5,260 nt of DNA from Pseudomonadota bacterium (GTDB lineage Bacteria; Pseudomonadota; Gammaproteobacteria; Xanthomonadales; Xanthomonadaceae): contig JAEXRB010000061.1 of assembly GCA_023438325.1 (NCBI GenBank), positions 1 to 5,260 on the forward strand. Reading direction: 5' to 3'. Below are positions 1-5,260 of this stretch, in pieces. Positions within the stretch are counted from its first letter, which is position 1. Every line of letters starts with the position of its first letter. Below the pieces are notes generated by a model. That model saw only the letters and a list, made by a program, of their open reading frames with translations. It did not search any database and was not told the origin of the DNA. Both the position numbers and the translations under genes were made by a program.

Positions 1-1
1 G

Positions 2-913
2 AACATCATCCCCACCACGTTCTTCGGTACGGATGCCTGGGCGGCACCCATTCTGGGCATCGTCGGCAGCCTGTTCGTGCTGGGTGTCGGCATGGCCTAT
101 CTGGAATGGCGACGCTGCGTCGCCTACCGCATGCACGAGGGCTACGGCGATCCTGCCACCTTGGTCAACGAACCGGCGCCCTTCGTCGGCACCCGCCTCG
201 CCAGTGCATGGATCGCGCTGTTGCCGCTGCTGCTGGTGTTCGTGTCGAACAAGGTGTTCACGATGGCGATTCCGCATTTCTATGGGGCGGAACACAGCTT
301 CATCCCTGCGGTGATGGGCCAAGTCGCGCCGGTGGTTCAGGAGGTTCCGAGGATCGCTGCGATCTGGGCAGTGGAAGGCGCCTTGCTGGTCGGCATTCTC
401 TCGGTCATCGCATTGGCCTGGCGAACCGTGGTAACGCAATTTGCCGAAAGCACGAAGAACGCCGTCAATGGCGCCTTGCTGGCGGCGATGAACACCGCCT
501 CGGAATACGGCTTCGGCGCGGTGATCGCGGCATTGCCGGGATTCCTCGTGGTGGCCAATGCGCTGAGTGCGATCAAGGATCCACTGCTGCATGAGGCTAT
601 CACCGTCACCAGCCTGGCCGGTGTCACCGGTTCGGCCTCAGGCGGCATGAGCCTCGCGCTGGCGGCGATGTCCGACACCTTCACTGCCAACGCGCAGGCT
701 GCCGGCATTCCGATGGAAGTGTTGCATCGCGTTGCCGCCATGGCTTCGGGCGGCATGGACAGCCTGCCGCACAACGGCGCGGTGATCACCCTGCTGATGG
801 TGACCGGCCTGACCCATCGTCAGGCCTACAAGGACATCTTCGCGGTGACGATCATCAAGACCCTCGCCGTGTTCTTCATCATCGGGGTGTACTACGCCAC
901 CGGTTGGGTGTGA
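2..913 (+). CDS. GntP-family permease (gluconate / 3-hydroxybutyrate type), C-terminal part, 5' end cut by window edge
   Basis: Inner-membrane transporter of the GntP family (TC 2.A.8), which moves gluconate and related organic acids, including 3-hydroxybutyrate in some members, by proton symport. The frame is open from base 2 and gives 303 residues ending at a TGA at 911-913. Full members have about 440-460 residues, so roughly the first third is missing. Family-like stretches are IIPTTFFGTDAWAAP (residues 2-16), NTASEYGFG (164-172), the small-residue segment GVTGSASGG (207-215) and SGGMDSLPHNGA (249-260). Hydrophobic segments lie near residues 12-35, 66-88, 118-140, 158-192, 200-224, 258-270 and 279-300, as in a polytopic membrane protein. 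GTG and ATG codons near 77-92 are internal, because the conserved sequence continues upstream to the edge. The 3' end overlaps the convergent Nudix gene by 22 bases. The family call is firm from sequence resemblance. The substrate is not determined: the GTDAWAAP and GYG stretches suggest the 3-hydroxybutyrate-type branch rather than classical gluconate permeases, but this is inference. Confidence 0.88.
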   Translation, partial: NIIPTTFFGTDAWAAPILGIVGSLFVLGVGMAYLEWRRCVAYRMHEGYGDPATLVNEPAPFVGTRLASAWIALLPLLLVFVSNKVFTMAIPHFYGAEHSFIPAVMGQVAPVVQEVPRIAAIWAVEGALLVGILSVIALAWRTVVTQFAESTKNAVNGALLAAMNTASEYGFGAVIAALPGFLVVANALSAIKDPLLHEAITVTSLAGVTGSASGGMSLALAAMSDTFTANAQAAGIPMEVLHRVAAMASGGMDSLPHNGAVITLLMVTGLTHRQAYKDIFAVTIIKTLAVFFIIGVYYATGWV

Positions 914-1476
914 CCCATCGCTTGCCCTCTCGGCCCTGTCTGCAACCAGCGCAGGGCCATGCGTCGCAGCGACGTATCGGTATCCGGATCGGCGAGCAAT
1001 TCGTCGATCCGCCGCCACGCCAGTGCCAGCGATTCCTCGCTGATGGAAAAATCTTCACTGCCTTCGGCACGCACCACATAGCGCACGTCGTAATGCCAGT
1101 GCTCGGGATCATCGCCGCGTGCGGGGATGAGATGGCGGTCGAGATCGAAGATCTCCGGCTCCACGCTCAGGTCGACGAGGCCGGATTCCTCCTCGGCCTC
1201 GCGCAATGCCACGCGGGCCAGGTCACTGTCGCCATCGGCATGTCCGCCCAATTGCAGCCAGCGTCCGAGCTTGCGGTGATGGGTCAGGAGCACGCGCTGG
1301 CCATCGGCGCTGACCAACCACGCCGAGCCGGTGAAGTGACCGGGGGGATGACGGCGTTCGAACACCTCACCGGATGAGCCAAGGAACTCGATGAACAGCG
1401 CAGCGGTATCGGCAACAGCGGGTGAAACAGCAGCGTGCTGACGCAGTGCAGCATGCAATTGAGAGAAGTCGGGCAT
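892..1476 (-). CDS. Nudix hydrolase with a divergent Nudix box
   Basis: Predicted cytoplasmic Nudix-fold pyrophosphohydrolase, a family that cleaves nucleoside diphosphates linked to another moiety using divalent metal. From the ATG at 1476 it has 194 residues. The Nudix box spans residues 78-100 (GHADGDSDLARVALREAEEE, then SGL). The metal-binding core REAEEESGL is intact (R92, E93, E96, E97, G99), but the first glutamate of the GX5EX7REUXEEXGU consensus is Ser84. Other family-like stretches are GSAWLVSADGQRVLLTHHRK (50-69), GRWLQLGGHADGD (71-83) and a His/Asp-rich segment RHLIPARGDDPEHWHYDVRY (114-133). Together these match a Nudix subgroup of unknown substrate. The start is uncertain. The ATG at 1476 begins MPDFSQLHAALRQ, where family-like sequence begins, but has no clear Shine-Dalgarno. 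In-frame ATGs at 1503 and 1548 would add 9 or 24 residues of unconvincing sequence, and a TAA stop lies just upstream of 1548. The TAG stop at 892-894 lies inside the end of the convergent GntP gene. It is transcribed away from the APC transporter pair. Confidence 0.85.
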   Translation of the reverse strand: MPDFSQLHAALRQHAAVSPAVADTAALFIEFLGSSGEVFERRHPPGHFTGSAWLVSADGQRVLLTHHRKLGRWLQLGGHADGDSDLARVALREAEEESGLVDLSVEPEIFDLDRHLIPARGDDPEHWHYDVRYVVRAEGSEDFSISEESLALAWRRIDELLADPDTDTSLRRMALRWLQTGPRGQAMGHTQPVA

Positions 1477-1531
1477 CACGGGAATGGGAAGCGAGCGAGG
1501 CATTGCAGTATGCCCATGACATGCGCATTTC

Positions 1532-1554
1532 GCGCTTGATGCCGCCATCAGCGC
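1532..1554. repeat. Imperfect inverted repeat, possible operator or leader hairpin
   Basis: Left arm GCGCTTGATG (1532-1541) and right arm CATCAGCGC (1546-1554) are complementary over nine base pairs, with one unpaired T (1536 or 1537) in the left arm and a CCGC loop (1542-1545). It sits in the divergent intergenic region about 80 bases before the permease start. As DNA it could be a dimeric repressor site. As RNA it could form a stem upstream of the hairpin at 1577-1598. The structure is directly visible, but any function is inference, and short dyads are common in GC-rich DNA. Confidence 0.4.
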
Positions 1555-1576
1555 ACGTTAAGGTTCCGGGCACGTC

Positions 1577-1603
1577 GCGGCGGGCCTTGTCCCGCCGCTT
1601 TCT
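1577..1603 (+). terminator. Terminator-like hairpin in the leader of the APC permease operon (possible attenuator)
   Basis: GCGGCGGG (1577-1584) and CCCGCCGC (1591-1598) form a perfect 8-bp, all-G/C stem with a 6-base loop CCTTGT, followed at once by TTTCT (1599-1603). This is the shape of a weak intrinsic terminator on the plus strand; read on the minus strand the flank is not T-rich. No plus-strand gene ends nearby, as the GntP gene stops at 913. The hairpin lies 17 bases before the Shine-Dalgarno and 31 bases after its last T before the permease ATG. That position suggests a leader structure, either attenuation or a cap against read-through, rather than an ordinary 3' terminator. The T-tract is short and interrupted by C, so efficiency is doubtful. 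Confidence 0.35.
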
Positions 1604-1620
1604 GATTCACCGTTACGCGC

Positions 1621-1626
1621 GAGGGG
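1621..1626 (+). promoter_or_regulatory. Shine-Dalgarno site fixing the start of the CAT-type permease
   Basis: GAGGGG lies 8 bases upstream of the ATG at 1635, a normal distance for a ribosome binding site. No comparable purine-rich site precedes the upstream in-frame ATGs (for example 1422 and 1521). This decides in favour of 1635, giving a 497-residue protein of the expected family length. Confidence 0.65.
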
Positions 1627-1634
1627 AACATCGC

Positions 1635-3128
1635 ATGTTGAAGAATCTGATGGCTACCAAGCCCATCGAGCCTGCTGGCCATGTGGATGCCGGCGAGCCC
1701 GTGGAAGGCAGCCTGCAAGGCGAGGCCACGCTCAAGCGCACATTGACCGGCCGCCAGTTGATCCTGCTTGGCATTGGCGCCGTCATCGGTGCCGGCATCT
1801 TCGTGCTCACCGGACAGGCCGCCGCCAACCATGCTGGCCCGGCCATCATGTTGAGCTTCGTGCTGGCCGGCTTCGCCTGTGCGTTCGCCGGCCTGTGCTA
1901 CGCCGAGTTCTCCGCGATGCTGCCTGTCTCGGGCAGGGCCTACTCCTACTCCTACGCCACATTGGGCGAGTTCGTCGCCTGGTTCATCGGCTGGTGTCTG
2001 GTGCTGGAGTACTTGTTTGCATCGTCAACGGTGGCAGTCGGCTGGTCGGGCTATCTGATCAGCTTCCTGACGACCACACTCGAAATTCCATTCCCCGCCG
2101 AACTCGCCAGCGCGCCGCTGGCCTGGGAAAACGGTGGATTCGTGCGTACCGGCAACATCATGAACCTGCCTGCTGTGATCATCGTCGCGGCGGTCAGCGG
2201 CCTGTGCTACGTGGGCATCACCCAATCGGCCTTCGTCAACGGCATCATCGTGGCGATCAAGGTCACGGTCATCGCCGCCTTTCTGGGCTTCGGCGTGATG
2301 TACGTGGATCCCGCCAACTGGACTCCCTTCGTTCCGGAAAACACCGGCACATGGGGCGAATTCGGCAACAGCGGCGTGCTGCGCGCGGCCACCATCGTGT
2401 TCTTCGCCTACATCGGCTTCGATGCGGTTTCCACCGCTGCCGGCGAAGCCAAGAACCCGCAGCGCGACATGCCCATCGGCATCCTCGGCTCGCTCGTGAT
2501 CTGCACCATCATCTACATCGCCGTCTGTGCCGTACTGACCGGCATGACGCACTACAGCCAACTGGGCACGGCCAAGCCGGTGGCGACTGCCATCGAGCAC
2601 GTGCTCGCCGCCAATCCCGGCGCCAACCTCGCGTGGCTTAAAACCGCCGTCGAGATCGGCGCCATCGCCGGTCTGACGTCGGTGATCCTGGTGATGCTGA
2701 TGGCGCAACCGCGCATCTTCTACAGCATGTCGCGCGATGGCCTACTGCCCAAGCTCTTCGGCAAGGTCCATCCCAAATACAACACGCCTTACGTCGGCAC
2801 CATCATCGTCGGCGTCGCCGCCTGCCTGCTGGCCGCACTGATGCCGTTGAGCGTACTGGGCGAACTGGTCTCGATGGGCACCCTGATCGCCTTCGCCACC
2901 GTCTGTCTCGGCGTGCTGGTACTGCGCTTCACCCGCCCGGATCTCGCCCGCCCTTTCCGAGTGCCGTTCGCTATCCTGATCTGCCCGCTGGGCTTTCTGG
3001 CCTGCATGGCGCTGTTCGGCATGTCCTTCATCGAGCACTGGAAGCTGTTTCTGCTGTGGACCGCCATCGGCATGGTGATCTACTTCGCCTACGGCTATCG
3101 CAACAGCAAACTGCGCAAGAAAGCCTGA
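1635..3128 (+). CDS. APC-superfamily amino acid permease, cationic amino acid transporter (CAT) type
   Basis: Inner-membrane amino-acid transporter of the APC superfamily, closest in character to the bacterial CAT/YfnA-like branch (TC 2.A.3.3), which imports amino acids with protons. It has 497 residues from the ATG at 1635. After a hydrophilic N-terminus of about 40 residues comes TM1 with GIGAVIGAGIFVLTG (46-60), the unwound-helix segment that binds the substrate backbone. TM6 carries FFAYIGFDAVSTAAGEAKNP (256-275), a hallmark of the branch, and about twelve hydrophobic segments follow the APC pattern. Lys209 in TM5 (IVAIKVTVIAAF) sits where ApcT-type proton-coupled members have a lysine in place of the sodium site, so proton coupling is likely (inference). 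The frame stays open upstream to 1422, but that part overlaps the antisense Nudix gene and looks non-coding. The gene ends four bases before the next permease, so the two are probably co-transcribed. Substrate is unknown: CAT members handle cationic amino acids, but bacterial relatives can be broad. Confidence 0.9.
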   Translation: MLKNLMATKPIEPAGHVDAGEPVEGSLQGEATLKRTLTGRQLILLGIGAVIGAGIFVLTGQAAANHAGPAIMLSFVLAGFACAFAGLCYAEFSAMLPVSGRAYSYSYATLGEFVAWFIGWCLVLEYLFASSTVAVGWSGYLISFLTTTLEIPFPAELASAPLAWENGGFVRTGNIMNLPAVIIVAAVSGLCYVGITQSAFVNGIIVAIKVTVIAAFLGFGVMYVDPANWTPFVPENTGTWGEFGNSGVLRAATIVFFAYIGFDAVSTAAGEAKNPQRDMPIGILGSLVICTIIYIAVCAVLTGMTHYSQLGTAKPVATAIEHVLAANPGANLAWLKTAVEIGAIAGLTSVILVMLMAQPRIFYSMSRDGLLPKLFGKVHPKYNTPYVGTIIVGVAACLLAALMPLSVLGELVSMGTLIAFATVCLGVLVLRFTRPDLARPFRVPFAILICPLGFLACMALFGMSFIEHWKLFLLWTAIGMVIYFAYGYRNSKLRKKA

Positions 3129-3132
3129 TCCC

Positions 3133-4461
3133 ATGACTGCTCCCGTACGCAAGATCGGGCCGGTGCTGGCCACCTTCGTGGTGGCCAACAACATGATCGG
3201 CTCGGGCTTTTTCCTGTTGCCGGCCACGCTGGCGCGCTCCGGCGCGGTCACGGCGATCAGCTGGTTCGCCGCAACACTGTTGGCCGTGGTGCTCGGCGGC
3301 GCTTTCGCGCGACTGGCGCGTGACTATCCGAATCTGGAATCGCCGGACGATTACGTGCGCCCGGCGCTCGGGCGCGATGCCAGCTTCATCGCCACCACGA
3401 TGTACTGGGTGTCGTCGTGGATCGGCAACAACGCCATCGCGGTCGCTGCGTTCGGCTACCTGGTGATGTTGCTGCCCTTCGATGGCTCACAACCCGGCGT
3501 GCAGGTGGCCGGGCAAATCGCGCTGATCTGGCTGATGTTCGCGATCAACCTGTTCGGCCCGCGTCCGGTGGCGCGCTTCCAATCGTTCTGCGTGGTGTTC
3601 GGCCTGTTGCCGGTGGCCGTGGTGCTGATCTTCGGCTGGGGAAGTTTCGATACGGCCACCTACGAAGCAGCGTGGAACACGACGGGCGCGACGTGGAATG
3701 CAGAAGCCGGTGCGACGCCTCTGGCGCGTTCGGACATGGCCACGGCATTCGCTGCGCTGGCGCCGATCTTCTGGGCTTTCGTCGGCCTTGAAACCGGCGC
3801 GATGGTGGCTGGCGTGGTTCGCAACCCGGCTCGCAATGTCCCCATCGCCACGATCAGCGGCGTGTTGATTGCCGGCGTGATCTACCTGGTTTCGTCGGTG
3901 CTGGTGATGGGCATCGTGCCGGCGCAGGAACTGGCTGAATCCAGCGCCCCGTTCGCGCTGGTGGCCGGCGCGATCTTCGGTGCCTGGGCCGTGCCTGTGA
4001 TCGCGGCGGCCGCCGCCCTGAAAGCCACCGGCACGCTCGGTGGCTGGATGCTGGTGACCGGCGAATCTGGCGCACGCGCCGCGCAGCGCGGCTTCCTTCC
4101 CGCCATCTTCGGTCGATTCAATTCACGCGGCGCTGCCGGCTGGGGTTTGCTCATCATCTCGCTGTCGATGAGTGCGATCGCACTGATCACGCTTTCCCCG
4201 AGGGTATCGGGCCAGTTCGAAACGATCATCGAAGTGGTCGTGATGCTGGTGGTGCTGGCCTATGCCGCTGCCGGCCTGAGCCTTTTGCTCGGTACGGCCA
4301 CGCGCCGACCCAGCGGCAAGGATCGTCTGTTCGGCATCGGCGCCATCTTCGCGTGCGTGCTGTTGCTGGCGACGTACCCGCTGATGACGTTGCTCTGGGG
4401 CGTGGTGGTGGTCGTGGTGGCGTGGGGGCTGTTCCGGGCATTCGGCGGCAAGAGCCGCTGA
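3133..4461 (+). CDS. APC-superfamily permease related to arginine:agmatine antiporter AdiC
   Basis: Inner-membrane transporter of 442 residues, close to the length of E. coli AdiC (445), and probably an amino-acid/amine or amino-acid exchanger of the basic amino acid/polyamine antiporter branch (TC 2.A.3.2). Aligned by eye, it keeps the TM1 motif NMIGSGFFLLPA (20-31; AdiC N22, S26, G27), TM3 YWVSSWIGNNA (91-101; Y93, N101), TM6 FWAFVGLETG (213-222; W202, E208) followed by GVVRNPARNVPIATISGVLI, TM8 LGGWMLVTGE (302-311; W293) and TM10 Tyr377 (Y365). Two pocket positions differ: AdiC M104 is Ile102 and S357 is Val369. A glutamate (E367) lies in TM10. The loop before TM6 (about 172-205) is longer than in AdiC. 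The ATG at 3133 follows the upstream stop by TCCC, with only a weak purine stretch (AAGAAAG, 3117-3123), so translational coupling is likely. No decarboxylase gene is in the window, so a role in arginine-dependent acid resistance is unsupported. Family is firm; substrate is open. Confidence 0.87.
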   Translation: MTAPVRKIGPVLATFVVANNMIGSGFFLLPATLARSGAVTAISWFAATLLAVVLGGAFARLARDYPNLESPDDYVRPALGRDASFIATTMYWVSSWIGNNAIAVAAFGYLVMLLPFDGSQPGVQVAGQIALIWLMFAINLFGPRPVARFQSFCVVFGLLPVAVVLIFGWGSFDTATYEAAWNTTGATWNAEAGATPLARSDMATAFAALAPIFWAFVGLETGAMVAGVVRNPARNVPIATISGVLIAGVIYLVSSVLVMGIVPAQELAESSAPFALVAGAIFGAWAVPVIAAAAALKATGTLGGWMLVTGESGARAAQRGFLPAIFGRFNSRGAAGWGLLIISLSMSAIALITLSPRVSGQFETIIEVVVMLVVLAYAAAGLSLLLGTATRRPSGKDRLFGIGAIFACVLLLATYPLMTLLWGVVVVVVAWGLFRAFGGKSR

Positions 4462-4469
4462 GGCCCGTC

Positions 4470-5260
4470 TTATTCGTCATCGGAAGGTGCCGGCAGCGCC
4501 TGATCTGCTGAATCCAGCGCCTCACCCTCCGCCTCGAAACGATCTTCCGGCAGGCGTTTGCGTGCATCCGCACCAAGCTTGCGCAATTTATCCACACGTC
4601 CAACGAGGTTGCCGCGCCCGGCGCTGATGCGTTTCACTGCGGCGGCATGGGTGCGCAAGGCCTTTTCCATCTGCTCGCCAACCTGGGTCAGTTCGTTCTC
4701 CAACATCACGAAACTGTCGTGCAGGCCACCGGCCTGGCGCGCGATGTCCTGTGCGTTGAGATTGCGGTCTTCCAGCTTCCACAGGTGCGCGACGGTGCGC
4801 AGCGTGGCCAGCAGCGTACTCGGGCTGACCAAGGCAATGTTGCGTTCCAGCGCGAAACCGTAGAGCGCATCATCACGCCGCACGGCTTCGATGAAGGCCG
4901 CTTCCACCGGCACGAACATCAGCACGAAATCCAGCGTGCGCAAGCCTGGAACACTGCTGTAATCGCGCTTGCCCAGCCCTTCTATGTGGCGCTTGAGCGA
5001 GACGGCATGCTCCTTCATGGCCTGCTCGCGCTCGGCGTCATCCAGGCACGCAAGCGCGCGATCCCACGCGATGAGCGAGACTTTCGCATCGATCACCAGA
5101 TCCTTGTCATCGGGCAGGCGCACTATCACATCCGGGCGCGGGCGACTGCCGTCCTCGGCCTTGAACACCACCTGCAACTCGTAGCCGCGTCCTTGTTGCA
5201 GGCCCGACATTTCCAGCAAGCGTTCCAGCACCTGTTCGCCCCACGCGCCCTGCGTGCGAG
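4470..5260 (-). CDS. rmuC: DNA recombination protein RmuC, C-terminal part, 5' end cut by window edge
   Basis: RmuC is a predicted nuclease-like protein that limits inversions at short inverted repeats in E. coli; its biochemical activity is not well defined. The visible 262 residues run from the right edge (first complete codon 5256-5258) to a TAA at 4470-4472. The visible part begins RTQGAWGEQVLERLLE, matching the RmuC QGxWGE motif, so the GTG at 5231 is internal and the true start lies outside the window. The PD-(D/E)XK-like core shows E8, PDVIVRLP (D43) and VIDAKVSL (D57, K59). Downstream come GLRTLDFVLMFVPVEAAF (105-122), NIALVSPSTLLATLRT (140-155) and SAGRGN (212-217), which follow E. 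coli RmuC closely. The tail after residue about 240 is acidic and poorly conserved. The missing N-terminus normally holds a membrane anchor and a long coiled coil. It converges on the AdiC-like gene with only 8 bases between the stop codons and no visible bidirectional terminator. Confidence 0.93.
   Translation of the reverse strand, partial: RTQGAWGEQVLERLLEMSGLQQGRGYELQVVFKAEDGSRPRPDVIVRLPDDKDLVIDAKVSLIAWDRALACLDDAEREQAMKEHAVSLKRHIEGLGKRDYSSVPGLRTLDFVLMFVPVEAAFIEAVRRDDALYGFALERNIALVSPSTLLATLRTVAHLWKLEDRNLNAQDIARQAGGLHDSFVMLENELTQVGEQMEKALRTHAAAVKRISAGRGNLVGRVDKLRKLGADARKRLPEDRFEAEGEALDSADQALPAPSDDE

Larger units (their letters stand above)
1477..1634. promoter_or_regulatory. Divergent intergenic region between the Nudix gene (-) and the APC permease pair (+)
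   Basis: These 158 bases are the only substantial non-coding stretch in the window and must hold the 5' signals of both the leftward Nudix gene and the rightward permease operon. I found no convincing sigma-70 promoter for either. On the plus strand TTGATG (1536-1541) is a possible -35 box, but the hexamer 17 bases further on (TAAGGT, 1559-1564) is a poor -10. On the minus strand CATACT (complement of 1507-1512) is -10-like but lacks a good -35. The region contains a perfect 8-base palindrome ATGCGCAT (1521-1528), an imperfect inverted repeat (1532-1554) and a terminator-like hairpin (1577-1603). Its role as a promoter region is inferred from gene orientation, not from recognised boxes. Confidence 0.4.

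Noticed and set aside
904..1377. 157-codon plus-strand open frame opposite the Nudix gene.
   Set aside because: It is the antisense shadow of a gene with a clear Nudix box, and its translation has no recognisable domain.
1477..1548. Longer N-terminus of the Nudix protein from ATGs at 1503 or 1548.
   Set aside because: The added residues show no family-like pattern and no ribosome binding site is evident. However the site at 1476 is also weak, so this is a preference, not a proof.
1422..1634. In-frame upstream extension of the CAT-type permease by up to 71 residues, including an ATG at 1521 that would give an arginine-rich stretch (9 Arg in 38 residues).
   Set aside because: The ATG at 1635 has a good Shine-Dalgarno and gives the usual family length. 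The extension has no family resemblance, partly lies antisense to the Nudix gene, and Arg-rich translation is typical of GC-rich non-coding DNA. I also do not read it as a leader peptide, because it does not stop before the permease.
2025..2708. 227-codon minus-strand open frame inside the CAT-type permease gene.
   Set aside because: Its product is rich in Gly, Asp, His and Arg, typical of the antisense of GC-rich membrane-protein genes, and the sense strand encodes well-conserved transporter motifs.
4444..4459. Short hairpin (GGCGGC, loop AAGA, GCCGCT) at the 3' end of the AdiC-like gene as a terminator.
   Set aside because: The stem has only 5-6 pairs, lies inside the coding sequence, and is not followed directly by a T-tract on either strand.
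1..5260. tRNA/rRNA genes, CRISPR repeats, insertion sequences, phage genes, toxin-antitoxin or defence systems.
   Set aside because: Nearly all bases are accounted for by five ordinary genes with uniform composition. I saw no repeated spacer-like units, terminal inverted repeats, transposase motifs or clover-leaf-like segments.

Overview
The window is a GC-rich (low-to-mid 60% range by eye) stretch of ordinary bacterial chromosome. It holds five protein-coding genes packed almost without gaps. GC content, strong G/C preference at third codon positions and the protein set (a GntP-type permease, a CAT-type permease followed by an AdiC-like permease, and RmuC) suggest a gammaproteobacterium, plausibly of the Xanthomonadales/Lysobacterales (Xanthomonas, Rhodanobacter or Dyella type). 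That placement is inferred from general resemblance, not from a marker gene.

Layout. Bases 2-913 (+) encode the C-terminal 303 residues of a GntP-family organic-acid permease, cut by the left edge. A Nudix hydrolase gene on the minus strand (about 1476 to 892) runs towards it, and the two 3' ends overlap by 22 bases. A divergent intergenic region (about 1477-1634) separates the Nudix gene from a rightward pair of amino-acid transporter genes. This region carries an imperfect inverted repeat (1532-1554) and a GC-rich hairpin with a short T-rich tail (1577-1603) just upstream of the first transporter's ribosome binding site. The first transporter (1635-3128, 497 aa) is a CAT-type APC permease. 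The second (3133-4461, 442 aa) starts four bases after the first one's stop codon and resembles arginine/agmatine antiporter AdiC. The right end (4470-5260, minus) is the C-terminal part of the DNA recombination protein RmuC, cut by the right edge, which faces the transporter pair across only 8 bases.

How the genes work together. The two APC genes are the only clear operon and probably share a transcript and translational coupling. One is expected to act as a proton-linked amino-acid importer. The other belongs to an exchanger family and keeps most of the AdiC gating and binding residues, with substitutions at two substrate-pocket positions. The GntP permease, Nudix hydrolase and RmuC are unrelated neighbours. 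I see no mobile element, CRISPR array, RNA gene, phage gene or defence system, and no convincing new biological system. The observations most worth checking are the transporter pair with its altered pocket and the structured leader upstream of it.
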